DNA of 64,000 bases. Origin: Isochrysis galbana. Lineage: Eukaryota > Haptophyta > Isochrysidales > Isochrysidaceae. Made by a program: the position numbers and the translations under genes. Each line of letters starts with the position of its first letter. Position 1 is the stretch's first letter. The notes below the pieces were generated by a model, which searched no databases, was not told the origin of the DNA, and was given only the letters and a program-made list of their open reading frames with translations. Positions 33,906-43,656 of this stretch are shown here, one piece after another. The stretch is taken from contig CM030940.1 in NCBI GenBank assembly GCA_018136815.1, positions 653,418-717,417 on the forward strand. The letters run 5' to 3'.

Positions 33906-34311
33906 AACTAGCACTAGGACGAGCACTGTGCGGCCGCGAGCGAGCGCCAGGGTAGGGAGAGCGAGGAGGAGCCAGGGGCCAACTCGTATGATTGGCAGGT
34001 TGGCAGGTAGGTTTATGATTTTCTAAGAGTATCGTTGCCTAGGCCTAGGCTCGTTCCAACATGGACAAGTCCTAGAGTCCTAGAGTGAGATTCGAGACAG
34101 AAGACCAGCGTTTTACGTTTGCATTTGCGGAGCACCTCGGATGCCGACGGCGGTCGTGGCCGCCGGGGTGCGCAGCAACGAGTGGCCGAGAGGAGAGCGG
34201 GAGGGGTACTCCTACTCTCCACTCTCCAAGGGCGACCCACAACGGCCGTCGGCGCCTCGGCGCGCGGGGACGCTGTGCAGGCTGCGCGGGAATCGGAAGG
34301 CACTGCCGTGA

Positions 34312-34365
<54 letters not shown>

Positions 34366-34507
34366 GGGGGGGGAGGGGGGGGGAGAGCGCGCGCGGGGGG
34401 AGACAGCGGGGGGGGGGAGAGAAGAGACGAGGGGGAGACGAGTGAGACTGGTCGTGGTGTGGGAAGGAAGAGAGAGGACGAGAGAGAGAGAGGGGGGGGG
34501 GGGGGGA

Positions 34508-34542
<35 letters not shown>

Positions 34543-34605
34543 CGAGAGAGAGAGAGAGAGGGAGGGAGGGAGAGGGAGCGAGAGAGGGAGAGGCTGAATC
34601 TAGCT
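34312..34605 (+). repeat. GA microsatellite block
   Basis: GA dinucleotides over 34312-34363, then G-rich and GA-rich sequence with further GA arrays at 34508-34562. Directly followed by C-runs at 34650-34760. Confidence 0.92.
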
Positions 34606-34647
34606 CACAGGATGCGGTCTTGGTGGGAGAGCGCGGAAGCACGCCCC

Positions 34648-34985
34648 ACCCCCCCCCCCCCCCCCCGCTCCCCCCCCCCCCCCCCCTCCCCCCCCCCCAA
34701 CCTCTTTCCGCTCCGTCGGAGCCGAATCCCCCCCCTCCCCCCCCCCCCTCCTCCCCCACTGGCGCCGGAGGACGGCGCGGCCGAGGCTCCTCGCTCGCAT
34801 ACCTGCCGCCCCTGCTCCCCCAAACCAACCAGCCCGCCCAGCCACTCCACCCTCCCTCCTTCCCTACCAACCTACCTCCTCTCTTCTCCTCCCTCCCACC
34901 CCCAACCCTTCCCCGCCCTCCCGCCCCCTCGCCCATCCCCTCCCCCTTCCTCCCTGTCCTTCCGCTCCCACCCCCACCAGCAGCC
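34648..34985 (+). repeat. C-rich/CT-rich tract upstream of the Nudix-like gene
   Basis: C-runs of 12-19 at 34651-34700, CT-rich to ~34985. Opposite composition to the GA block just before it, so the two together form a purine/pyrimidine strand switch. It may include the promoter and 5' UTR of the next gene. Confidence 0.8.
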
Positions 34986-34998
34986 CACCGCTTGCTGG

Positions 34999-35799
34999 AT
35001 GGCTCCTCTCCTTCCGCTTCTGCTCGTGCTCGCGCTTGGCCGCTGCCTCGCGCTCTTGCCCGCGGCGCCCGCCCGTCCGCCGAGTAGAGGGGAGCCGACG
35101 CGCAGGGAGGCGAGCCTCCGGTCATGGGGCGATGCAGGCCTTGCAGACGCGCACACCACGCTCCGCGTGAGTATGATGGCATCACGCGGTTCCTTTGAAA
35201 ACTCGCAGCAGCTCGAGCGCATGCTCTCCGCCCATGGGGTCGATACGGCACAGTGGGGTAGTGCTGGCGCTCGATCAGTCACCGACCTCCTCCGAGAGCT
35301 GGAGCTTGGCGAGAGCGTGCTTACCTTTTCAACAGGCGTCGTGAGACGGTGGGTCAATGTGGCCAAGGTCCGCATTTTCTCCTTGGAGCATCACCAGTTT
35401 CATTTGGTCGAGGCGCAGCAGCTGCTGCCGGATGGCCGGGTGCGTACTCGCGGGACCCCGCTCTCTGAGAAACTCAGACTCAAAGAGTCTCCTCTCGCAG
35501 CGGCTCGCCGAGGTCTGAGAGAGGAGCTCGGGGCTCTAGGCACAGAGGATGCGATAAACGTGGATGCCGCGTCACTTCGTCAGTGGCGCGAGACGCGGGA
35601 GTCCCGATCTTACCCCACGCTGATCTCCAATTATAACCTGCACCAATTCGATGCGACGGCGCTAGCTCTACCGAGGACGCGTTTTGAGACGGTTGAAGAC
35701 GAGGCCGCCGGGCCCTTGGTGCATGTGTGGGATTGGACCGGCCGACCCAGATCGTGTGCCATGAATAGGTGTGACCTTGCGACCATCATGTGGTATTGA
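34999..35799 (+). CDS. Nudix-like protein with N-terminal targeting signal
   Basis: Single-exon frame of 266 residues from ATG 34999, chosen because MAPLLPLLLVLALGRCLALL is a good signal sequence; the frame upstream is C-tract artefact. After the signal comes a basic, Pro/Arg-rich stretch (residues 22-45) that could be a transit peptide. Then come ELGESVLTFSTGVVRRWVNV (~102-120) and a Nudix-box-like segment at ~153-181 ending in ESPLAAARRGLREELGAL. The canonical box is G-x5-E-x7-REUxEExGU. Here the REU glutamate is Gly, but the EE pair is kept, so diphosphate hydrolysis is uncertain. Residues 195-260 (TLISNYNLHQFDA, then VHVWDW) look like a conserved C-terminal part. Stop is TGA 35797. The exact family is not recognised. 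Nothing nearby informs its job. Confidence 0.65.
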   Translation: MAPLLPLLLVLALGRCLALLPAAPARPPSRGEPTRREASLRSWGDAGLADAHTTLRVSMMASRGSFENSQQLERMLSAHGVDTAQWGSAGARSVTDLLRELELGESVLTFSTGVVRRWVNVAKVRIFSLEHHQFHLVEAQQLLPDGRVRTRGTPLSEKLRLKESPLAAARRGLREELGALGTEDAINVDAASLRQWRETRESRSYPTLISNYNLHQFDATALALPRTRFETVEDEAAGPLVHVWDWTGRPRSCAMNRCDLATIMWY

Positions 35800-35952
35800 C
35801 CACGAAGTCATTCTCTTTGGTGTACTCATGCACTTGGCATTTCCGTTGACACTTGGCGCCTTGTACTGCGTACGCTTGAGCGAGCATGTCAGCTAGCAGT
35901 GGTACGGAGCGGCAAGTGAGATATGTTGCGATTGCGGCTCGCTCGCACGTCG

Positions 35953-36190
35953 TTTTGTCGCGGCACCACCTAAGCACGGTCGATGAATAGGAGCGACGTA
36001 GTGGCAGCGCGAAGAACTTGCAGCTCGCGACATGATTGTTGCTCCTTGAACCCTCGGCTCGATGATCGTCCTTTTGTCGCGGCACCACCTTATCATGGTC
36101 AATGAATAGAAGCGAAGTAGTAGCAGCGCGAAAAACTTGCAGCTCGCGACACGACTGTTGCTCCTTGAACCTTCGGCTCGATGATGCCCT
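35953..36190 (+). repeat. Tandem duplication, two ~119-bp units
   Basis: Unit 1 (35953-36071) and unit 2 (36072-36190) both start TTTTGTCGCGGCACCACCT and share AACTTGCAGCTCGCGACA and GTTGCTCCTTGAACC. They differ at roughly one base in ten. No coding role seen. Confidence 0.9.
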
Positions 36191-36711
36191 CCTTAAAATG
36201 CTTTTTTGAGTGCCCTAAGCCAATTGTGTGCGTGCGTGACGAGTTGGGCCTTTGTCGGCGGCTGAGAGGGCTAGCCTCAGGGGCACCTCCGCGTACATGA
36301 TACGTGATGTGCAGGTCTTCGTGCAGTTTGAATTCTGCCTTTGTGCAGTGTGCATGAGAGCGTTTAACTGTGCTGTTGCAACGCCCAAATGTAAGAAAAA
36401 CGTGCAAAAGCGTACCTTAGAGCATAAATTACTTAAAATTATGTCGCATTCGCGCGAGCGCCTGTAGGCTATTTCAGCTCTACCGTTATAACCGCGATGG
36501 TTAGTGCCGTCAATCTTTCTACGGTTGTGTGTATCGTCGTTCTTACGTCTACGATGACTCTTACGCTGTCTATCAATCACTTCATTCATTCAATAATAAA
36601 ACATCTGAGCGTTAGTACTACTACTCCCACTAGCCCGGTACTATCACGACACACGACACCCCTTAGCGCACTTGCCCGTACACCTTGACGCGTGTGCTGA
36701 TGCCACAGACA
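36191..36711. other. Spacer without recognised features
   Basis: AT-richer than its surroundings (for example 36350-36620). No frame resembles a known protein. Short ACTACTACT-type repeats near 36610. Confidence 0.5.
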
Positions 36712-36950
36712 CATGCACATATGTACCCCTTCAAATCTCACCCCCTCGCAGACCCCCGGCTCCCATTATATCTCCCCACAAGTTACAATGAGGGGGAAAC
36801 CCACTGAGGCGAGCCGACTTACGTCGGGCGACTCACCAGGGGCAAAAGCACTGGGGGCTGTGGGGGGGGGGGGGGAAGGGGAAGGGTCCTCTCGTCCGTG
36901 AAGCTGAACCACCCTTACCGCTCTCGCCGCGAGGACTCCTCGAGAAGTCA
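36712..36950 (+). repeat. Dispersed repeat, inverted partner of 19130-19350
   Basis: CTCGCAGACCCCCGGCTCCC, AATGAGGGGGAAACCCACTG, ACGTCGGGCGACTC and a 14-G run near 36862-36875. The order matches the reverse complement of 19130-19350. Confidence 0.65.
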
Positions 36951-36974
36951 AAGACTGCGCCTCGAAGTACCTGC

Positions 36975-37140
36975 CACAAGGGTCGGACCCCGGAAACCGA
37001 AGACAAAGGAACGAGGAACGAGGAGGGGAAGGAAAAGAGACGGAGGGAAGGGGCTAAGGGGCGGTGTCGGATAGTAGGCGGTGACTGCTGGCCACTAGTA
37101 GGTGTTTTAGCCCTGAATCTTCAGATTCAGATTTTTTTTC
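36975..37140 (-). repeat. Leader-type repeat (minus) adjoining the copia element
   Basis: Reverse-complement landmarks on the plus strand are GTCGGACCCCGGAAACCGAA, GGGGCGGTGTCGGATAG, and GAATCTTCAGATTC followed by a T-run at 37131-37138. This matches the copies at 61548 and 62033. The T-run end touches the start of the copia coding region. Confidence 0.75.
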
Positions 37141-40100
37141 GTGACCTTGACCTGTGGTTGGTCGTTGGTGCATAGTAGTAGTATTAGGCCGATTTGTTGT
37201 TTCACGTGTTTGCTGCCCCATCTGCCATCTGCATCTGCCCCGCGTGACGCCTCCGCCCTCCCCCCCGGACAACTACAACCTCTACTTCGACCCGCTCGAT
37301 TTTAACAATCACCCCGCCGACAAACCACCACGTCTCATCTCTCTTCCCCCCGGCTCCACTTCGGTCCTCGCATACGATCTCGACCCCGACTCGTACCACT
37401 CATGGCTTCGCCGCCTCTCAACTCGCTGCATCCTCGCACACGAACCGTTCCGCCCTTTCCTCCGACAGCCCCTCTCTACCCCCACCCTCCCCTCCGAACG
37501 CCTCCTCGATCGTTCCCTCTCTTCCATAATCCTGGACTGCCTCTCGCCCACCGCCACTCGAGTCGCTAACTTCCTAGAGGACTGTCCCGAACGAGACATG
37601 GACAGCGGCCGCGCACTCCTCTCCCGGATCGAAACCTCCATGTCCACGCTAACCGGAGCCGCCGCCGAAGACGCCGAGGAAGCCTTCCTCGCCTTCCGTC
37701 CTTTCTCCATCGGCATGTCACCAGACGAAGCACATCGCGCCGCACAAATCGCCATCACTCGATACCGCCGCCTCCCCTCCTTCAACCCAACCGACTCCCT
37801 CGCCCTCCACCGCATGCTCATTCGCAAACTCCCGGATGCCATCGCCCCCCGCCGCACACAAGCCCTCCGCGAACTTAGCGAGGCTCACATCCGCGGCCAC
37901 ATCGCCTGGACCATGCCACAGCTCATCGCCACGCTCGCCTTGTGGCTTCGCCCTTCCCCCCCCTCCCCTTCTGCCTTCACCGCCACAACGCCGTCGCCTC
38001 CCGACCCCACCTCCCCCTCCGAACCTGACCCTACCGCTCACGTCGCCTCCGTCAATCTACGACCCACACGTTCGCACCGCCCCCCCGCCTGCTTCGTCTG
38101 CGGCAAACCGTCGTGCAACTCCCGCTCGTGCCCTCTCCGCTGCCCTACGTGCGGCGACAAGTTTTGCGTTGGCGCACGTCCCGCCACCGCCTGCGTAATC
38201 CACGCCGCCACGCCGCCCAACCCCCGAACCCTCACCAACGCCCTCGGCGAACCGCTACCTACACGCTTCTACGAGCACCTCGCGCGCCTCTGGGTCGAAC
38301 GTCACCATCCCCTCCCGCCCGCTTTTCCTTCTGCTCGCGTCGCCATCGCCCCTCCCCACCCCGACCAGGCCCCCAACGACGCCGACGCTCTCCTCGACGC
38401 TTACCTCGACGAACTTCCTCTCCTCGCCAACCCTCTTTCCCCCGAGCCCGCCACCGCCGGCCCGCTATGCTCCACCGCCTTCGCTCCTCCCATCCCGCGC
38501 TTCTGCTCTCTTGCCATCGCCGCCGACGCCCTCGAACCGTCCGTCTCCCATTCCACCGCCGCTGCCTCGCCCGCGACCACCTCCATCTCCTTCCAACTCG
38601 ACGGCGGCGCTAACGCCAACATCCTCTCCGACCCCGTCGCCTCCGCTCTTTGCCTTCACTCCCCCTCCTCCGGCATCATCAAAGGCATCGCTGGCGGCCT
38701 TCCTTATACCTCCGAAGCTTTGGCCCGCGTTTCTTTCGGTGCATTCCCAGCTTCCCCACACACCGTTGGTTTCCTCTGCGCCCCCGCGGGACCGAACATC
38801 ATCTCAGAATCCGTCCTCATCGACTCCCTACGCGTCACAATCCACAAGAGGCCCCCCCCCAAGCCCTCCGAATTGCTCTTTCCAGACGGTTCCGCTCTCG
38901 CTCTCCGCCGTGCGCATGGTCTCTTCTACATCGACGTTGCCTTCCACCCGAGCCCCCCCACGAACGCCCCCGCTGCCAACACCGCATCACTCCTGAATGC
39001 CAACGACTCTGCCCTCCTGTGGGCCGCTCGCCTCGGCACAGACTCCGCCGGCCTCGCCGCCACTTCCCGCTCCACGCACGGCATTCGACTCGACTCCCTC
39101 TCCCCCGCCCAACGCGCTACAGTTGACTCCAACATACCGCGCGCACTCGCTCAAGCCAAGCACGCCCCCGTGCGCAGTACGCCCACCCGCGACCTCGCCA
39201 CCCGCCCCGCCGCCCTCTTCATTTGCGATGGATTCGGCCCACACTCCGCCGCTTCCCCCGCCGACGGAGCCATCTACCATTTCGAAGCCGTGGATGAATT
39301 CACGTCATACGCCTTCGTCTTTCCCGGCCGCTCGCATACGATAGAGGACTGGCTCACTTTCCTCCGTCGAGTCGCTCTCGAAGCCCGCGCCCTCGGCCAC
39401 CAACCCCTTCGCCTTCGCTTTGATCGCGCTCCCGAACTCGCCACCTCCGACTTTCGTACACGCGTCGAACGAGAACTCGGCCTACTCGTACAGCTCACAT
39501 CGCGCGAGCACCACGAGGGCGTCGGACGTGCCGAACGCCACCACGACATCATCACCCGCGCCGCCGAGGCCATGCTACAACGCGCTCGCCTCCCCACATC
39601 CTTCCTCCTCCCCGCCCGCGAGTACGCCAATTTCCTCGACAATCGCACCGCCCGCCCCGGCGCCCCGCTCACAAAGTTCCAACGCTTCACCGGCACTGTT
39701 CCTTCCTTCGAACGCCCCGTTCCACTCATCTTCGGGTGCACCGTTGTCGTCGTCGAAGACGTGCGCGGACCGAAAGGCAGCCTCGATCGCCCTCGTGCCT
39801 CCATTGGCCGCTTCCTCGGTATTCGCGGCTCCTCTTATGTCGTTCTTCGCGACAACCGCCTCGGCGTCGTCCATCAACATCACGTGCGCCCCCTCAACGA
39901 GCTCGCCCTCGTCCGTTCCAGCCTGCCCTCCACCGTCGCAGCCGTCGACGTCGCCGTCCAGACTCTCGCCGACGCCGCCCCCCCGCCACCATCGCCAGCC
40001 ACCGACAACACTCACACTACCCCTCCCACCATCGACGTTCCCATTGGCACCCGCCTCGAAGTCCTCTGGCCACACCGCGACGGCGACCTCGCCTCCGCCT

Positions 40101-42470
40101 GGTACACCGGCACCGTTGTCGACGCCCACACCTACACCACCGGCCGCCGTCGCCACACCATCGCCTACGACGGCTACGCCGACGACACCTACGCGCACGA
40201 CCTTGCCTCCTCCGATTTTCAATGGCGCCTCCTCGACACTAACAACAAACCAACCTCCGTCCCACCCACCCCCCGACCCGGACCCGTTACGCGGTCTCGC
40301 GCCGCCGCCTCAGCTTTCGCCGCCGCCGCCCTCGCCATGGAAGCCACCATTGCGACGGAACATGTCGCCGTTTACAACTCCATCCTCGAACACATCCTCG
40401 ACGACGACGCCCTACCCTTCCTCGCCACTACCACCGACACGCTCGACGCTGCACGCGCACGCCTCCTCGCCGCCTCCGCAGCTCTTCCCCCTCCGCCTTT
40501 CCTCCTCATCTCCCCCGCCCCTCCCGAGCTCTCGTGCCTCAAAGCCACACAAGAAGTCGTCGATGTCAACACCCCCTCCGGCCCCGCGCGCTTCACAGTG
40601 CCTGCCACCGCCCGTGAAGTTCTCGCATCGCCACAGCGCGATGCGTGGCTGGCCGCCGATGAGAAAGCCCTCCACAGCATCCTCGCCTTCCCCGGAAATC
40701 GCCTCGTTCCCGTCTCCGTTCCCCGCGAACAGGGCATCCCCATCTCGCCGGTTGTCACCGCCCGCAAGATCAAGATCGACCCCGCCACTGGCGGGCTCGA
40801 CGAGCGTAATCCTTTCAAATCCCGCCACTGCGCCGACGGCGGTCGTCAGCGAATCCTTCTCGAACGCTCCGGCGACCCATCCACCGCCCACATAATCACT
40901 TTCTCCTCCGTCGCCGATGACCTCACCATCAAAACCATCCTCGCCGACGCCGCCATCCGCGACCACGACCTCGCCAAAGCCGACGTGCCCAACGCATACA
41001 TGAACGGCATCCGCCAACAACGGCCCCTCACCTACCTCGCCCTCCCCACCACCCTCGCTCATCTCACCGCCGACGACGGCTCGCCGCTCTGCGTCGAATG
41101 TGCTAGCTCCCTCTGGGGCGAGGAGCCGGCCGGACGCGAATGGCAGGACCGTCTCTACGCCGAGCTCGCCTCCCGCGGCTGGCTTCGCGCCGAAGACGTC
41201 AACGACCTATGGACCTTCGCCTCCCCAGGCGGCCTCTGCCGCCTCCTCGTCGTCGTCGATGATCTTCTTTTCTCCGAAGATTCCGCCCTCGCCCGTCAGG
41301 TCAGCCGTGACCTCTGCGCCCACCTCTCCGCCCTCTTCGGCGATGTCCGCTATGACTCAGATCCTACCTCGTTCAAAGGCTTCTCCATCTCCCGCGACCG
41401 CGCTTCCCGCTCCCTCTCCCTCTCTATGCCCCAGAAAATCATCGAAGCCGCCCGACAACATCTCCCCGAGCTCCTCGACGGTCAGCCCCTCCCTCCGCTC
41501 CCCGTTGGCAAGAAACTCACCGACCTCGCAGACGGCCTCGATCTCGTTCCCCACGGTTCACGCAAACTATCGCCGCTTCAGGTCCGCACCCAGCAGCTCA
41601 TCGGATCGCTCAAATTCATCGAACTACTTCATCCGCGCATCTCCCTCCTCCTCCACCGCCTGTCATGCGTCATGTCCTCACCGCCCGCCGCGGCCTACGA
41701 GGTCGCGCGCGCCACCCTCGTCATCGCCCACCGCGAGAAAGACGTCGGCATCACGTACGGCGGCCTCGCCCTCTCTACCTCGCCGCGTTTCACCGCCGCC
41801 ATCGCCGCGCACGTCGATACGTCCGAGCCCGCCCCCGCCCACCTCGAAGCTCTCGCCGACGCAACTTGGGGCGACCGCAACATCTACGGCATCCTCTTGA
41901 CCTTCGGCGGCGGGGCAATCCTTCACCAAACGAAGAAGCTCGCTCTCGTCGTCGACTCCTCCATGGAGGCAGAGGGCATCGCCTCCTGCAAAGCTGCTGA
42001 AAGTGTCTCGTACGCCCGCGAGATCCTACGCGCCATCGGCGTCCACCTCGACGGGCCCACCCTCGTCGGCACCGACAACCTTGCAAACATGCGTGTCGGC
42101 TCCCTGCGCTCCGCTCCCTCCCGCGCCCGCCACTTCATGCGTCGCTATCACGTCCTTCTTCAACGCGTTGCGTCCGGCGAAGTCGCTCTACGTCACGTCG
42201 GCACCGAGCACATGGCCGCCGATTTCCTCACCAAATGGCTACCCAAGCGCAAGCTCGATGCCTGCGTCCGCTACGCCACCAACGCATGGGCTCACGCGTC
42301 CGCCTGACCACCTCGCTCCTTTGCCCCGTCCCTCCCCGCCTTCTGCGCTGCGTTCGTCGCCCGGACACCGACTCTCGCATCGGGGGGGGTGTCGCGGGTA
42401 GGGGGGGTTGTTCATACCTCTTCGCATCTTTCCCGCCATTAGGTTTCCTCGCGTGACCCCCCTTCGTTGT
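37139..42470 (+). mobile_element. Ty1/copia LTR retrotransposon, 5' end missing
   Basis: The element's coding part begins right at the T-run of the preceding repeat, with no 5' LTR or primer-binding site visible. At the 3' side, G-rich runs at 42380-42388 and 42402-42408 look like a polypurine tract. They are followed by TGTTCATACCTCTTCGC (from ~42410), the likely start of the 3' LTR. The right LTR end is not determined. No second copy of the TGTTCATACC start was found upstream, so the element is probably truncated at its 5' end or interrupted by the neighbouring repeat. Confidence 0.8.
37154..42307 (+). CDS. Copia Gag-Pol polyprotein, single uninterrupted frame
   Basis: A 1,717-codon open frame with copia domain order. 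Gag-like region to ~38090. Cys-rich knuckle-like segment CFVCGKPSCNSRSCPLRC with further CxxC at ~38090-38170. Aspartic protease motif QLDGGANANIL near 38594-38626. Integrase with Asp 39227, Asp 39422 and Glu 39533 (GVGRAERHHD). Then a small beta-rich Tudor-like insert at ~40048-40240 (GTRLEVLWPHRDG...AWYTGTVVDA...HTIAYDGY). Reverse transcriptase with KADVPNAYMNG (~40976) and VVVDDLLF (Asp pair 41258-41263). RNase H with VVDSSMEAEGIAS (~41948) and GTDNLANMR (~42071). No in-frame stop, so it looks young apart from its 5' end. No ATG exists in frame before ~37599; the frame begins with GTG only by annotation convention. Synthesis would need a non-ATG start or a lost upstream start. Confidence 0.9.
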   Translation: MVGRWCIVVVLGRFVVSRVCCPICHLHLPRVTPPPSPPDNYNLYFDPLDFNNHPADKPPRLISLPPGSTSVLAYDLDPDSYHSWLRRLSTRCILAHEPFRPFLRQPLSTPTLPSERLLDRSLSSIILDCLSPTATRVANFLEDCPERDMDSGRALLSRIETSMSTLTGAAAEDAEEAFLAFRPFSIGMSPDEAHRAAQIAITRYRRLPSFNPTDSLALHRMLIRKLPDAIAPRRTQALRELSEAHIRGHIAWTMPQLIATLALWLRPSPPSPSAFTATTPSPPDPTSPSEPDPTAHVASVNLRPTRSHRPPACFVCGKPSCNSRSCPLRCPTCGDKFCVGARPATACVIHAATPPNPRTLTNALGEPLPTRFYEHLARLWVERHHPLPPAFPSARVAIAPPHPDQAPNDADALLDAYLDELPLLANPLSPEPATAGPLCSTAFAPPIPRFCSLAIAADALEPSVSHSTAAASPATTSISFQLDGGANANILSDPVASALCLHSPSSGIIKGIAGGLPYTSEALARVSFGAFPASPHTVGFLCAPAGPNIISESVLIDSLRVTIHKRPPPKPSELLFPDGSALALRRAHGLFYIDVAFHPSPPTNAPAANTASLLNANDSALLWAARLGTDSAGLAATSRSTHGIRLDSLSPAQRATVDSNIPRALAQAKHAPVRSTPTRDLATRPAALFICDGFGPHSAASPADGAIYHFEAVDEFTSYAFVFPGRSHTIEDWLTFLRRVALEARALGHQPLRLRFDRAPELATSDFRTRVERELGLLVQLTSREHHEGVGRAERHHDIITRAAEAMLQRARLPTSFLLPAREYANFLDNRTARPGAPLTKFQRFTGTVPSFERPVPLIFGCTVVVVEDVRGPKGSLDRPRASIGRFLGIRGSSYVVLRDNRLGVVHQHHVRPLNELALVRSSLPSTVAAVDVAVQTLADAAPPPPSPATDNTHTTPPTIDVPIGTRLEVLWPHRDGDLASAWYTGTVVDAHTYTTGRRRHTIAYDGYADDTYAHDLASSDFQWRLLDTNNKPTSVPPTPRPGPVTRSRAAASAFAAAALAMEATIATEHVAVYNSILEHILDDDALPFLATTTDTLDAARARLLAASAALPPPPFLLISPAPPELSCLKATQEVVDVNTPSGPARFTVPATAREVLASPQRDAWLAADEKALHSILAFPGNRLVPVSVPREQGIPISPVVTARKIKIDPATGGLDERNPFKSRHCADGGRQRILLERSGDPSTAHIITFSSVADDLTIKTILADAAIRDHDLAKADVPNAYMNGIRQQRPLTYLALPTTLAHLTADDGSPLCVECASSLWGEEPAGREWQDRLYAELASRGWLRAEDVNDLWTFASPGGLCRLLVVVDDLLFSEDSALARQVSRDLCAHLSALFGDVRYDSDPTSFKGFSISRDRASRSLSLSMPQKIIEAARQHLPELLDGQPLPPLPVGKKLTDLADGLDLVPHGSRKLSPLQVRTQQLIGSLKFIELLHPRISLLLHRLSCVMSSPPAAAYEVARATLVIAHREKDVGITYGGLALSTSPRFTAAIAAHVDTSEPAPAHLEALADATWGDRNIYGILLTFGGGAILHQTKKLALVVDSSMEAEGIASCKAAESVSYAREILRAIGVHLDGPTLVGTDNLANMRVGSLRSAPSRARHFMRRYHVLLQRVASGEVALRHVGTEHMAADFLTKWLPKRKLDACVRYATNAWAHASA

Positions 42471-43656
42471 CTAGTTCCGTATCACGCTCACCTTTCCCGC
42501 CCGCTCCCGATAGGATCGTCCCCTCACGTCCCTCTTTCCCAATTCTCGCCTCGTCCCTCCTTCCCTCTCTCCCCGTTCCCACTGAGTGTTTTCCGCCCAC
42601 TGTCGTCTCTTTCTTTTCCCGCGCGTTCTCTCCTTTCCCCCCCCCGCGTGTCTTCTCTCGTTCCGGTAGCTTTTGTACGCTCAGCGCTATCGCTTGAGCG
42701 CTCCTGTGGCCTCCTGCCTTGTGTGCTCTTCGTCCTCGTTCTCGTCTCGCGTGACCGCATGCCGGTCGAGGTCCCTCGCTCGTCCTCAGCTCCTCCGTTG
42801 CGTGCCTCCCATGTGTCCGGTGGCCCGTGCCCCATGTCTCTGGACTGTACCTCACATGTTACATACATCAATCCTCTTGCCCCCACATGCAACACAGCCA
42901 CAGCTCCACTCCATCCCACACACCTTAGTTCATCGACGGCCGATGACGAAGGAGGGCAAGCTGCCTTGTGCTAAATGCGCCGCCACAGTAGTGGGTAAGG
43001 GTGAGGAGCGTAAGTGCAATCGGCGATCTCCGCTCTCCGGACTCGCTCGCTCACCATCACCAAGCATAAGTCATAAGTGTAAGCCTTTGCCAACTGACCT
43101 TGCGCGCCACTGAGCCACGATCACGCACGACACGCACCTCCGATACACCGAAATCCGCCTTTTCACACATCGGACACACAATACAAAGCACATTCTAGTG
43201 GATGTACAGACCACCAACTAATGTGCGCTGAAGACGATGGTAGAGTTGTGCGTGCATCATGGGAAGAAACATAGAGTGCGTAGCAGAGCTGGATGCGTGG
43301 TAGGTGCGCGCGTCTAGACTCGCGGTTCGGCAAAGCCTAGAGGACGTTGGTGGGCTTGTTGTAGTTGCAACGGTGATGCGTTCATGCACCACGTGGGGCG
43401 GCGGCGTCAGGTTGAGATGGTCGCTCAAATTAGAGCGCTGTCGCGTTTGAGGCGGTTGCTCAAATTAGAGCGCTATCGGACGTCGTCAAGTGTGATAGGG
43501 TAAATACTATCCCCTCTTTGGTTGCCCAAAGGTATCGCCGAGGATGTGGCCACCATGGGTCCACGACTCGCTTTCTAGGCTGCAGGAGTGATGTAAATTG
43601 CCGAGCACACCAGGCCTTTCGGAGCAAGGCGAGGACGTGCCCTGCCCATCACTATC
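42471..43656. other. Probable remainder of 3' LTR, then spacer
   Basis: 42471-42900 is CT-rich and probably LTR or flank. A short frame at 42943 (MTKEGKLPCAKCAATVVG) has a CxxC but no further support. At ~43409-43475 a tandem of GCTCAAATTAGAGCGCT occurs twice, ~35 bp apart. No gene is claimed. Confidence 0.5.

Larger units (their letters stand above)
32911..34998. other. Gene-free spacer with low-complexity tracts
   Basis: Contains 32930-33250 (unique-looking, with no reliable frame), a G-rich block 33420-33535, CTAGTAGTACT repeats at 33659-33722, and a repeat shared with 19462 at 33826-33905. It ends in the GA and C tracts annotated separately. Long frames crossing it on both strands are compositional artefacts. 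Confidence 0.55.

Noticed and set aside
34013-35251. 412-codon minus-strand frame
   Set aside because: Crosses GA and C tracts and the antisense of the Nudix-like gene. Low complexity throughout.
42943-43110. Short frame starting MTKEGKLPCAKCA
   Set aside because: One CxxC and nothing else. No conserved context, likely chance or LTR sequence.
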